From DASSQJ01 sp963773655 (GTDB taxonomy: Bacteria > Actinomycetota > Actinomycetes > Actinomycetales > Dermatophilaceae): a stretch of 64,000 bases of DNA. Within the stretch, counting starts at the first letter, position 1. Each line of letters begins with the position of its first letter. The position numbers were made by a program, and so were the translations under genes. Shown here piece after piece: positions 25,775 through 34,033 of the stretch. The notes below the pieces were generated by a model that was not told the origin of the DNA, did no database searches, and saw nothing but the letters and a program-made list of their open reading frames with translations. Location of the stretch: assembly GCA_963773655.1 (NCBI GenBank), contig CAVZBX010000005.1, positions 620,001-684,000 on the forward strand, written 5' to 3'.

Positions 25775-26455
25775 TCAGCGGGACGTGGTGAGGGCGTCCT
25801 CGAGGACGTTCGAGTACCCCTTGCAGAAGGTCTGCTGCTGCGTGGCAGTGGTCAGGCCCCAGCTGTAGAGGTAGTTGGCCTGGTAGGCGTGGGCGACCGG
25901 CCCGGCGCAGTCGATGAAGGCCTCCTTGGCCTCGCCGGTCGAGAAGGTGCGCGTGGTCCCCTTCGTGGCCGTCCAGCGGGCAGCGGCCCACGGGACGGCG
26001 AACGCGTCGAGGTCGTAGTAGTCGGTCCACGCCTGGGCGGTGCCGACGCGGGCGACGATCTCGTTCCACACGTCCAGGTGCCCGCCCACCTCGTGGGCGA
26101 CGACGTTGCTCCACGCGGCCTGGGAGACGTTGAAGTAGCTGTTGTAGTCGATGGCGTCGTTGGCGGGGTGGGCCCAGCCGGCCCAGCCGACGTTGCCGAA
26201 GTCCTTGATGGTCACCGTCAGGGCGCTGCAGGAGGTGTACTCCGAGACCCGCGGGCAGACATCGGCGTGCGCCGCCTGGATGGCGCTCGTGCCGGTCGTG
26301 GTCGTGGTGGTGGAGCCCTTCGGGGGCTTGCCGCCGCCCTTCCCGCCGCCACCGTTGCCACCCTTGGCGGCCTCGGCGGCGCCGGCGACTCCGGCGGTGA
26401 TGAGCACGCCGACGGCCAGGGCCGCCGTCGCACGAGCAGTGACAGAGGATCGCAC
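25775..26455 (-). CDS. Secreted protein with HExxGH zincin-like motif
   Basis: This 226-residue protein starts at GTG 26455 with GAGGAG upstream. A signal peptide (about 1-29, ending AEA) is followed by a Gly/Lys-rich and poly-Thr linker (31-57). The globular domain has four cysteines (C67, C76, C183, C211), enough for two disulfides. HEVGGH (H121-H126) is followed by Asp128. The motif is HExxGH, one residue longer than the classical HExxH, as in M49 dipeptidyl peptidase III, though nothing else resembles M49. E178 could be a further metal ligand. I do not recognise the family; extracellular protease activity is only inferred. Confidence 0.75.
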   Translation of the reverse strand: MRSSVTARATAALAVGVLITAGVAGAAEAAKGGNGGGGKGGGKPPKGSTTTTTTGTSAIQAAHADVCPRVSEYTSCSALTVTIKDFGNVGWAGWAHPANDAIDYNSYFNVSQAAWSNVVAHEVGGHLDVWNEIVARVGTAQAWTDYYDLDAFAVPWAAARWTATKGTTRTFSTGEAKEAFIDCAGPVAHAYQANYLYSWGLTTATQQQTFCKGYSNVLEDALTTSR

Positions 26456-26679
26456 GCTGATCTCCTCGAGGTTGCAGGGGGACTCGATTCAGCGCTCGAC
26501 GACCGGGGGCGAGACCGGTTGACCCCGAGGGCGAGAGGGGGCCGTGTCGGGCGTGACACCAATGTGTCTCGTGTGACGACACGCCGCGTGCAGAAGATGC
26601 TTGATCCCGGCCCTTCGGCGGTGTAACGCTCGGCTGTCCGGGGCCGTGGCCATCGGCCGATCGGCCGATGGGGGCCGGC

Positions 26680-27693
26680 TCAGCCGGCCGGCTCGCCCGG
26701 GTGGGAGCGCAGGTCCTGGGCGTAGAGCTCGAGAACGCGGCCGGCGGCCTCCACGGCGCTGGTCTCCCCCGAGCGCACTGCGGCCTCGAGCTGCTCACGG
26801 GCCGCCCGCACCCGTGGAGAGCGGCGCACCCCGTCCTGGAGCCGGTCGTCCACCAGCGCCCACATCCAGTCCCGCTGCTGCTGGGCCCGGCGGGCCTCGA
26901 GGCCGTGGTGCTCCTCGAGGTGCCGCCGGTGGTCGAGCACGGCCTGCCACACCTCGTCCAGGCCGGCGCCGGTGAGCGCCGAGCAGGTGAGCACCGGGGG
27001 GCGCCGCACGTCGCGGCCGGGCAGCATCAGCCGCATCGCACCCGCCAGCTCGCGGGCCGCCACCCGGGCGGGGGCCTCGCCGTCGCCGTCGGCCTTGTTC
27101 ACGGCGATGACGTCGGCGAGCTCCAGGATGCCGCGCTTGATCCCCTGCAGCTGGTCACCGGCCCGCGCGAGGGTGAGCAGGAGGAAGGTGTCGACCATCT
27201 CGGAGACGGCGATCTCGTTCTGCCCGACGCCCACCGTCTCGACGACGACGACGCCGTAGCCGGCCGCCTCGAGCACGAGCATCGACTCGCGCGTCGCCCG
27301 GGCGACGCCCCCGAGGTGCCGGCCGGCGGGGCTGGGCCGCACGAAGGCGGCGTCGCTCGCGGTGAGCCGAGCCATCCGGGTGCGGTCGCCGAGGATGGAG
27401 CCGCCGGTGCGCCGCGAGCTGGGGTCGACCGCGACGACGGCCACCCGGTGCCCCTGCTCGATCAGCCGCACCCCGAGCGCGTCGATGAACGTCGACTTGC
27501 CGGCCCCGGGCACGCCGCTGATGCCCACGCGCACGGCGTGCCCGGTGCGGTCGGCGATGGCCGCGAGCAGCTCACCGGCCTGCCCGCGGTGGTCGGCACG
27601 GGCGGACTCGACGAGCGTGATGGCCCGGGCCACGTGCCGGCGGGACCCGCGGCGCACCCCCTCGACGAGGTCGGGGACGTCGACCGGCCTCAC
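26680..27693 (-). CDS. meaB: Methylmalonyl-CoA mutase-associated GTPase MeaB
   Basis: This 337-residue G3E GTPase protects and loads methylmalonyl-CoA mutase with adenosylcobalamin. The P-loop is GVPGAGKST (60-68), followed by VVAVDPSSRRTGGSILGDRTRM, the ETVGVGQ switch and NKAD for guanine recognition. The GTG start overlaps the mutB stop (GTGA), consistent with its role as chaperone of the mutase encoded just upstream. Confidence 0.96.
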   Translation of the reverse strand: MRPVDVPDLVEGVRRGSRRHVARAITLVESARADHRGQAGELLAAIADRTGHAVRVGISGVPGAGKSTFIDALGVRLIEQGHRVAVVAVDPSSRRTGGSILGDRTRMARLTASDAAFVRPSPAGRHLGGVARATRESMLVLEAAGYGVVVVETVGVGQNEIAVSEMVDTFLLLTLARAGDQLQGIKRGILELADVIAVNKADGDGEAPARVAARELAGAMRLMLPGRDVRRPPVLTCSALTGAGLDEVWQAVLDHRRHLEEHHGLEARRAQQQRDWMWALVDDRLQDGVRRSPRVRAAREQLEAAVRSGETSAVEAAGRVLELYAQDLRSHPGEPAG

Positions 27694-29843
27694 CCGGACC
27701 GCTCGCGCAGGTCGGCGACGAGGTCGACCGCGGCGCGGCTGATGACGGTGCCCGGCGGGTAGACGGCGCCGGCGCCGGCCTCGAGCAGCGCGGGGACGTC
27801 CGCGGGAGGGATGACCCCGCCGACGACGATGACGATGTCGTCGCGACCGAGCGCGTCGAGCTCCTGGCGCAGGGCCGGCACGAGGGTCAGGTGCCCCGCG
27901 GCGAGCGAGCTGACGCCGACGACGTGGACGTCGGCGTCGGCCGCCTGGCGGGCGACCTCCGCCGGGGTCTGGAACAGCGGCCCGACGTCGACGTCGAACC
28001 CGAGGTCGGCGAAGGCGGTGGCGATGACCTTCTGCCCCCGGTCGTGCCCGTCCTGGCCCATCTTCGCGACCAGGATGCGCGGCCGCCGGCCCTGCTCCTC
28101 GGCGAACTCCTCGACCGCCTCCTGGGCGCGGCGGACGGTGGGGTCCTCGCCCGCCTCGGCGCTGTACACGCCCCCGATCGTACGGATCTGGGCGGTGTAC
28201 CGGCCGTAGACCTCCTCGAGGGCGGCGGACATCTCGCCGACGGTGGCCTTGGCCCGCGCCGCGTCGATCGAGCGGGCCAGCAGGTTGTGCTCCAGGTCGC
28301 CGCCGGCCTCGTGGCGGGCCGCCTCGGTGAGCGCGCCGAGAGCCCGGCGGACCGCGTCCTCGTCGCGCTCGGCCCGCAGCCGCTCGAGCTTGGCGAGCTG
28401 GCTGGCGCGCACCGCCGCGTTGTCGACCCGGAGCACCTCGATCGGCTCGTCCTCGTCGACCGGGTAGGTGTTGACGCCGATGACCGGCTGCTGGCCGGAG
28501 TCGATCCGCGCCTGGGTGCGGGCCGCGGCCTCCTCGATGCGCATCTTCGGGATGCCGGCCTCGATCGCCTTGGCCATGCCGCCGGCCCCCTCCACCTCGT
28601 CGAGGTGCTGCCGGACGCGCAGCGCGAGGTCGTGGGTGAGCCTCTCGACGTACGCCGACCCGGCCCAGGGGTCGATGACCCGGGTGGTGCCCGACTCCTG
28701 CTGGAGGAGGAGCTGGGTGTTGCGCGCGATCCGGGCCGAGAAGTCCGTGGGCAGGGCGATGGCCTCGTCGAGGGCGTTGGTGTGCAGGCTCTGCGTGTGC
28801 CCCTGGGTGGAGGCCATCGCCTCCACGCAGGTCCGGACGACGTTGTTGTAGACGTCCTGGGCGGTGAGGGACCAGCCGGAGGTCTGGCTGTGCGTGCGCA
28901 GCGAGAGCGACTTGGGGTTGGTCCCACCCTGGTCACGGACCAGGCGCGCCCACAGCAGCCGGGCGGCCCGCAGCTTGGCCACCTCCATGTAGAAGTTCAT
29001 CCCGATCGCCCAGAAGAACGACAGCCGGGGCGCGAAGCGGTCGACGTCGAGTCCGACCGCCTTGCCGGCGCGCAGGTACTCGACGCCGTCCGCGAGGGTG
29101 TAGGCGAGCTCCAGGTCCTGCGTGGCTCCCGCCTCCTGCATGTGGTAGCCGGAGATGGAGATCGAGTTGAACCGCGGCATCCGATGGCTGGTGAAGGCGA
29201 AGATGTCGCTGACGATCCGCATCGACGGCTCGGGCGGGTAGATGTAGGTGTTGCGGACCATGAACTCCTTGAGGATGTCGTTCTGGATGGTCCCGGTCAG
29301 CTGCTCCGGCGCGACACCCTGCTCCTCCGCCGCCACGACGTAGAGGGCGAGGACGGGGAGCACGGCCCCGTTCATCGTCATCGACACCGACATCCGGTCC
29401 AGCGGGATGCCGTCGAAGAGGGTGCGCATGTCGTAGATGGAGTCGATGGCGACGCCCGCCATCCCGACGTCTCCCGCGACGCGGGGGTGGTCGGAGTCGT
29501 ACCCGCGGTGGGTCGCGAGGTCGAACGCCACGGAGAGGCCCTTCTGGCCCGCGGCGAGGTTGCGGCGGTAGAAGGCGTTGGACTCCTCCGCCGTCGAGAA
29601 GCCCGCGTACTGACGGATCGTCCACGGCTGGCTCGTGTACATCGTCGGGTACGGGCCGCGGAGGAAGGGGGGCGCACCGGGCACGGTGTCGAGGAAGTCC
29701 AGGCCCTCGAGGTCGGCCTCGGTGTAGAGCGCCTTGACCGGGATCTTCTCCGGCGTGACCCACGGGTCGCCGAGGGCGGGGACCTCACCTCGTGGCCGGG
29801 TGCCGCCGAGGTCGAGCGAGGTGAAGTCGGGGACGGTGCTCAT
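27690..29843 (-). CDS. mutB: Methylmalonyl-CoA mutase large (catalytic) subunit
   Basis: This 717-residue subunit isomerises methylmalonyl-CoA and succinyl-CoA. The N-terminal TIM-barrel substrate domain has RQYAGFSTAEESNAFYRRN and HTNALDEAIALPTDFSARIARNTQ. The C-terminal cobalamin domain has DGHDRG with H600 as lower axial ligand. It overlaps mutA by ATGA and meaB by GTGA. The pathway links propionyl-CoA and succinyl-CoA; no epimerase gene is nearby. Confidence 0.97.
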   Translation of the reverse strand: MSTVPDFTSLDLGGTRPRGEVPALGDPWVTPEKIPVKALYTEADLEGLDFLDTVPGAPPFLRGPYPTMYTSQPWTIRQYAGFSTAEESNAFYRRNLAAGQKGLSVAFDLATHRGYDSDHPRVAGDVGMAGVAIDSIYDMRTLFDGIPLDRMSVSMTMNGAVLPVLALYVVAAEEQGVAPEQLTGTIQNDILKEFMVRNTYIYPPEPSMRIVSDIFAFTSHRMPRFNSISISGYHMQEAGATQDLELAYTLADGVEYLRAGKAVGLDVDRFAPRLSFFWAIGMNFYMEVAKLRAARLLWARLVRDQGGTNPKSLSLRTHSQTSGWSLTAQDVYNNVVRTCVEAMASTQGHTQSLHTNALDEAIALPTDFSARIARNTQLLLQQESGTTRVIDPWAGSAYVERLTHDLALRVRQHLDEVEGAGGMAKAIEAGIPKMRIEEAAARTQARIDSGQQPVIGVNTYPVDEDEPIEVLRVDNAAVRASQLAKLERLRAERDEDAVRRALGALTEAARHEAGGDLEHNLLARSIDAARAKATVGEMSAALEEVYGRYTAQIRTIGGVYSAEAGEDPTVRRAQEAVEEFAEEQGRRPRILVAKMGQDGHDRGQKVIATAFADLGFDVDVGPLFQTPAEVARQAADADVHVVGVSSLAAGHLTLVPALRQELDALGRDDIVIVVGGVIPPADVPALLEAGAGAVYPPGTVISRAAVDLVADLRERSG

Positions 29844-31657
29844 GGCCGGGCTCCTTCCGCCGGGGCGCCGAGCCTGGTGAGGAGGTCGTCGAGGAGGGCG
29901 ACGACGTCGGTGCCGTCGCGGACCTCGCCGTCGACGAGGTCCGCGGCGTCACCGAGCTCGCTGCGGCGCCCGGCGACGAGCACTCGCTCGACCCCGGCTG
30001 CGCGCAGCTCCTCGACGGCGGCCGCGCCGTGCTCGGCGTAGCCCGCCGCGCTGGAGGCGAGGACGGCGACGGGCGCCCCCTCCTGCGCCGGGGCGATGCC
30101 ACCGGCGGCCAGGAGGTTGGTGACGAACCCCAGCCGGGTCCCGTGCTCGCGCTGCGGGCCGAGGGTGCGCACGACCACGACGGGGTTGCCCAGGGCGCGG
30201 GCGCGGTCGCGCAGGGCCTCGAAGTCCTCCGCGTCGCGGCGGGGCACCAGGGCACCGGGCCCGGCGGGCGGTCGGCTCCGTGGCTGCCGGTCGGGAGCGA
30301 GGTCGTGCAGGGTCGGGAACATCGAGACGCCGGTGATGGGCCGGCGACGCGTGGCCACTGCGGCGCGGCGCTCCACGGTCGCGGTGTCGGCCCACTCGCG
30401 CAGGAGCCCGTCGGCGAGGGCCCGCACGGCACCGCCGGCCGCCTCGACCTCCTGGAACCGGGCCCACACGGCGGCCGCCACGTCGTCGGTGAGGGACTCG
30501 AGGTACCACGAGCCCCCGCCGGGGTCGGCGACCCGCCCGATGTTGGACTCGTCGGCGAGGACGATCTGGGTGTTGCGGGCGAGCCGGCGGGAGAACGGGG
30601 TCGGCAGGCCGGCCGTGGTGTCGTGGGGCAGCACCGTGACGGCGTCGGCCCCTCCGACCGAGGCCCCGAAGACCGCCAGGGTGGAGCGGAGGATGTTCAC
30701 CCACGGGTCCTCCCGGGTCATCATCCGCATGCTGGTGACGGCGTGGGTGCGGGCGCCGCGCCGCTCCTCCGGCACCCCGCAGGCCTCCCCGACGCGGGCC
30801 CATACCCGCCGCACGGCCCGCAGCGAGGCGGCGGTCAGGAACTGGTCCTGGGTGGCGGGTACCCGCAGCTCGACGTGCCCGAAGGCGTCGGCGGGGGTGA
30901 TGCCCTCGCCCTCGAGGTGGCGCAGGTACGCCACGCCGGTGGCCACCGCGACCGCGAGGGCGTCGACGATGCCCGCACCGGCGTCGTGGAGCACCCGGGC
31001 GTCCACGGTGACGGCCCGCCATCCGTCGCGGGCGGCGCACGCCCGGACGAGCTCGGCCAGGGGGGCGAGGTCCGGGACGCCGCCGGTGCGGGCGGCCGCC
31101 CCGAGCGGGTCGAGCCCGAGGTTGCCGCCCGCGGTGGGGCCGTCGGGCACGAGCCCGAGCAGTGCGTGGGCGGCGGCCGGCTGGTCGGTCCACGAGGAGA
31201 CGACGACGGGCGCGAGGTCGAACCGGACGTCGGCGAGCACCTCCGCGAGGTCGCCCGCCGCCACCCCGTCGGGGCCGACGTGCACCCACACGGAGGTGAC
31301 CCCGTGCTCGAGGTCGTCGAGGACCGCCGCCCGGGAGCGTGCCACGTCGGGGTCCTCGTGGAGCTGTCGGACGTCCCAGGCGGCGTCCGCTCCACGGAGC
31401 GCGTGGCCGCGCGTGAAGGGCATCGCCCCGGGCACGCCGAGGGGGCGGTCCTCGCGCAGGTAGAGCGGGTCGACGGTGAGGCCGCCCTCGAGGACGGTGC
31501 GCAGCGCGGCCTCCGCCGCCGGGCCGTCGAGGTGCTCGCCCTCGGGCCGGCGCTTGCCCAGGACCCCGGCCACGAGCTCCTGCCACTGCTCGCGGGTGCG
31601 GGGCTCGAAGCCCTCCGCGAGCGGCATCCCCTCGTCCGCGACCGGCGACTGCGTCAT
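29840..31657 (-). CDS. mutA: Methylmalonyl-CoA mutase small subunit
   Basis: This 605-residue homologue of MutB forms the heterodimer but is not catalytic. The substrate-domain features are recognisable (ARNTQIVLADESNIGRVADPGGGSWY). The C-terminal domain lacks the DxHxxG cobalamin motif, as expected for MutA. ATG 31657 has GAGGAG upstream; the longer frame to 31735 adds a low-complexity extension. It is the first gene of mutA-mutB-meaB, inserted between map and infA. Confidence 0.93.
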   Translation of the reverse strand: MTQSPVADEGMPLAEGFEPRTREQWQELVAGVLGKRRPEGEHLDGPAAEAALRTVLEGGLTVDPLYLREDRPLGVPGAMPFTRGHALRGADAAWDVRQLHEDPDVARSRAAVLDDLEHGVTSVWVHVGPDGVAAGDLAEVLADVRFDLAPVVVSSWTDQPAAAHALLGLVPDGPTAGGNLGLDPLGAAARTGGVPDLAPLAELVRACAARDGWRAVTVDARVLHDAGAGIVDALAVAVATGVAYLRHLEGEGITPADAFGHVELRVPATQDQFLTAASLRAVRRVWARVGEACGVPEERRGARTHAVTSMRMMTREDPWVNILRSTLAVFGASVGGADAVTVLPHDTTAGLPTPFSRRLARNTQIVLADESNIGRVADPGGGSWYLESLTDDVAAAVWARFQEVEAAGGAVRALADGLLREWADTATVERRAAVATRRRPITGVSMFPTLHDLAPDRQPRSRPPAGPGALVPRRDAEDFEALRDRARALGNPVVVVRTLGPQREHGTRLGFVTNLLAAGGIAPAQEGAPVAVLASSAAGYAEHGAAAVEELRAAGVERVLVAGRRSELGDAADLVDGEVRDGTDVVALLDDLLTRLGAPAEGARP

Positions 31658-31775
31658 CCGAACTCCTCGACCTCGGCGCTCCTGCCCGTCCACCCTAGTG
31701 GCGGGTGGCGGCTCCCCCGGCGTGGGGTGCGGCACACCAGCGGCCCGTCGCGCCGGGCGGTCGCGGGGGCACGGC

Positions 31776-31817
31776 CGGCGGGTCGGGCCGGGCGGTCGGC
31801 GGGTCCGGCCGGGCGCT
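31776..31817. repeat. 21-bp tandem duplication at the map 3' end
   Basis: Two units (31776-31796 and 31797-31817), beginning CGGCGGGTC and differing at two or three positions, end exactly at the map stop codon. Confidence 0.8.
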
Positions 31818-32671
31818 CAGGCCGGGTCGATGGCGGCGTGCGGGGCGCCGAGCCGGGCCAGGCGCTCGGCCCCGCCGTCGAGCGCGGTGAGGACGCAGAT
31901 GCCGTCGGAGGTCACCGCCACGGAGTGCTCCCAGTGCGCCGCCCGCGACCCGTCGCGGGTCACGACGGTCCACTCGTCGTCGAGGACCGTGTTGTCCTGG
32001 TCGCCCAGGGTGACCATCGGCTCGATGCAGATCGTGGTGCCCTCGACGACCCTCGGACCCTTGCCGCTGACCCGGTAGTTGGGCACCTGCGGGTCCATGT
32101 GCATCGACGTGCCGATGCCGTGGCCGACGTAGTCCTCGACGATGCCGTACTCGCGGCCGCGCCGGGTGCCTGAGTCGGTGAGCGAGTCCTCGACGGCCGC
32201 GCCGACGGCGTAGAGGTCGCCCCCGACCCGCAGCGCCGCGATCCCGGCCCACAGCGAGGTCTCGGTGTCGTCCATGAGGTCGAGGTCGGCGTCGCGCGCG
32301 GCGTCCCGGCCCCCGACGACGAGCGTCACGGCGGCGTCGCCGTTCCAGGAGGCCACCTGGGCGCCGCAGTCCACCGACAGCAGGTCGCCCTCCTCGAGCA
32401 CGCGGGCGCGCGGGATGCCGTGGACGATCTCCTCGTTGACCGAGGTGCACAGGGTGTGCCGGTAGCCGGGGACGAGCTGGAAGTTGGGGACGCCGCCGTG
32501 GTCGCGGATGTGGGCCTCGGCGAGGGCGTCGAGCTCGAGGGTGGTGGTGCCGGGACGGGCCGCGGCGGCGACGAGCTCGAGCGTGCGCGCCACGAGCAGC
32601 CCGGCGGTGCGCATCATCGCCAGCTGCTCCGCGCTCTTGCCCTCGCAGCGCTCGCGGCCGAACAGTCCCAT
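31817..32671 (-). CDS. map: Methionine aminopeptidase
   Basis: This 284-residue type I enzyme removes initiator methionine. The five metal ligands are D101 and D112 (SVDCGAQVASWNGDA), H184 (YVGHGIG), E217 (CIEPM) and E248 (WEH); H84 is the substrate histidine. TAGGGT (32680-32685, complement) lies eight bases before the ATG, suggesting a near-leaderless own promoter. In relatives map directly follows adk; here a foreign-looking gene separates them. Confidence 0.97.
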   Translation of the reverse strand: MGLFGRERCEGKSAEQLAMMRTAGLLVARTLELVAAAARPGTTTLELDALAEAHIRDHGGVPNFQLVPGYRHTLCTSVNEEIVHGIPRARVLEEGDLLSVDCGAQVASWNGDAAVTLVVGGRDAARDADLDLMDDTETSLWAGIAALRVGGDLYAVGAAVEDSLTDSGTRRGREYGIVEDYVGHGIGTSMHMDPQVPNYRVSGKGPRVVEGTTICIEPMVTLGDQDNTVLDDEWTVVTRDGSRAAHWEHSVAVTSDGICVLTALDGGAERLARLGAPHAAIDPA

Positions 32672-32793
32672 GCCGCCGCACCCTACCCGCGCGCCTTCCC
32701 CTCGCTCGAACCCCGCCCTCCCTGGCCCGAACCCCGCCCTCCCGGCCCGAACCCCGCCGCACCCGCCCGCCGTCCGGACCCTCCCACGGCTCC

Positions 32794-32851
32794 CGGCAGC
32801 TGCGCGGTGAGCTGGAAGCTCCTGCGTGAGCGTCGCCCACGGATCTGCAGC
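32794..32851. repeat. Palindromic-repeat family, copy 1 (right half)
   Basis: This 58-bp stretch matches 32945-33002 at 49 of 58 positions without gaps, including CTGCGTGA and GATCTGCAGC. The left arm of the palindrome is degraded here. Confidence 0.8.
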
Positions 32852-32905
32852 CGGCGCCGCCCGAGCGGCCCCCGGCGCCGCCCGAGCGGCCCCCGGCGCT
32901 GCCCT
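32851..32905. repeat. 21-bp tandem repeat, about 2.7 units
   Basis: Units of CCGGCGCCGCCCGAGCGGCCC start at 32851 and 32872 (identical), with a diverged third from 32893. They separate palindromic copies 1 and 2. Confidence 0.85.
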
Positions 32906-32920
32906 CCGGCCTCGAAACCC

Positions 32921-33002
32921 TCACGCAGGACCTCCCGCAGCTCGCGGCAGTTCCGCGGTGTGCTGGCAGGTTCTGCGTGACCGTCGTCCACAGATCTGCA
33001 GC
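32921..33002. repeat. Palindromic-repeat family, copy 2 (upstream flank of the DUF559 gene)
   Basis: TCACGCAGGACCT (32921-32933) pairs with AGGTTCTGCGTGA (32968-32980), 12 of 13 with a G-T wobble, around a 34-base centre that is itself GC-rich and partly self-complementary. The right side continues into the 58-bp direct repeat shared with copy 1. Confidence 0.85.
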
Positions 33003-33006
33003 GGGG

Positions 33007-34029
33007 GTGGCGGAGCCGTTGGGCAGCGGCGAGCGTGGTGCCGTGCACCCCCGCCTCGCCGCCGTCGCCGCCGCCCGCGGCGGGGCGTTCTCCAGCACGG
33101 ACGCGGGCCGGTGCGGTGTGGGCCCCAGTGCCCTCGAGCGGCTACGGAGGGCCGGGACGGTGGTTCGCGTGCGCCGCGGCGCGTACGTCCTGGCCGATGC
33201 CTGGGAGGCCGCGAGCCCGGAGGAGCGGCACCGCCTCAGCACCCGCGCCATCCTCCTGACGCGGCCCGAGATGGATGCCGCGAGCCACCACGCCGCCGTC
33301 CTGCTGCACGGGGTCGACACCTGGGGGGTGGACCTCGGGGTGGTCGACGTCGCCGGCGCGGTGCGCGCGGTACGGCGTCGCGGCCGCCTGCGTACCCATC
33401 CGCGGGCGGTGCGCAGCAGCACGGTCGTGGCAGGTGTGCGCTGCGTGCCGCTGTCGCTCGCCCTGCTGCAGACCGCGGCCTGGTCCGGCCTGGTCCCCGG
33501 TGTGTGTTCCATGGATGACGCCCTCCACGACGGCCGCTGCACGCGCGAAGAGCTCGCTCGGTTGCTCGACCTCCTGCCGCAGCACGAGCAGCCCATGGCC
33601 CTGGCCGCCCTGCAGCGCGTCCAGCCCCTCAGCGAGTCGGTCGGCGAGAGCCGCACCCGGCTCCTGCTCGAGGACCTCGGTCTGCGGGTCGAGAGCCAGG
33701 TCCGCCTCCACCTGCCCTCCGGGGCGCGCGCCCGCGCGGACCTCGTCGTCGAGGGCGTGGTGGTCGTCGAGTTCGACGGCCTGGTGAAGTACGCGGGCGC
33801 CGACGGCCGGCACGCGCTCGCCGCGGAGAAGCAGCGGGAGCGCGGCATCTGGGACCTCGGCTACGAGGTCGAGCGGGTGATCTGGTCCGACCTCGAGCGC
33901 CCGGTCCGGCTGCACGACCGCATCCGGGCGGCCGAGCACCGAGCGGTTGTGCGGGGCGTGCTCCCGGCCGCACGCAGAAGCTCCCGCGGCACCGGCGAGC
34001 TGCCGGGTGCGGCGGGAGCTTCTGCGTGA
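33007..34029 (+). CDS. AbiEi-antitoxin-like winged-helix plus DUF559 (Vsr-like) nuclease-fold protein
   Basis: This 340-residue protein has an N-terminal winged-helix region (about 14-75: HPRLAAVAAARGGAFSSTDAGR, then RVRRGAYVLAD) of the AbiEi-antitoxin type. A middle region follows, and then a C-terminal PD-(D/E)xK domain with D245 (RADLVV), E255 and D257 (VVVEFDG) and EKQRERGIWDLGYEV. Such fusions are abundant and uncharacterised in actinobacteria, and no partner toxin is adjacent. The start is uncertain: GTG 33007 is used, GTG 32977 lies inside the upstream palindrome, and GTG near 33042 is also possible. Its last 20 codons are the downstream palindrome. It is the only plus-strand gene between 21 and 64 kb. 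Confidence 0.8.
   Translation: MAEPLGSGERGAVHPRLAAVAAARGGAFSSTDAGRCGVGPSALERLRRAGTVVRVRRGAYVLADAWEAASPEERHRLSTRAILLTRPEMDAASHHAAVLLHGVDTWGVDLGVVDVAGAVRAVRRRGRLRTHPRAVRSSTVVAGVRCVPLSLALLQTAAWSGLVPGVCSMDDALHDGRCTREELARLLDLLPQHEQPMALAALQRVQPLSESVGESRTRLLLEDLGLRVESQVRLHLPSGARARADLVVEGVVVVEFDGLVKYAGADGRHALAAEKQRERGIWDLGYEVERVIWSDLERPVRLHDRIRAAEHRAVVRGVLPAARRSSRGTGELPGAAGASA
33971..34028. repeat. Palindromic-repeat family, copy 3 (downstream flank, encodes the C-terminus)
   Basis: CACGCAGAAGCTCCCGC (33971-33987) is perfectly complementary to 34012-34028. The inner part also pairs (GCACCGGC with GCCGGGTGC, one bulge). It contains the TGA of the DUF559 gene and lies 5 bp from the adk stop, so it may also end both convergent transcripts. 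Confidence 0.9.
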
Positions 34030-34033
34030 GGGG

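Larger units (their letters stand above)
32672..33006. other. Repeat-dense region between map and the AbiEi/DUF559 gene
   Basis: These 335 bases hold no convincing gene on either strand. From left to right they contain the map promoter and three units of about 20 bp beginning CCGAACCCCGCC (about 32706-32766). Repeat copy 1 (32794-32851), 2.7 units of a 21-bp repeat (32851-32905), and the palindromic copy 2 follow. Confidence 0.8.

Noticed and set aside
31658..31816. Cobalamin riboswitch upstream of mutA
   Set aside because: The sequence before mutA is short, GC-rich and has no recognisable B12-box. A clear GAGGAG Shine-Dalgarno site is all that is seen.
32980..33001. DnaA box / replication origin suggested by GTCCACAGAT-like sequence
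   Set aside because: There is a single match inside a repeat. No dnaA, dnaN or AT-rich tract is present.
32977..33006. GTG 32977 as start of the DUF559 gene
   Set aside because: It lies in the right arm of the upstream palindrome with no ribosome-binding site, and the added residues are repeat-encoded. It was kept only as an alternative.
33007..34029. Type IV toxin-antitoxin pair
   Set aside because: Only an AbiEi-antitoxin-like N-terminal region is present. No AbiEii-type nucleotidyltransferase is adjacent; neighbours are adk and map.
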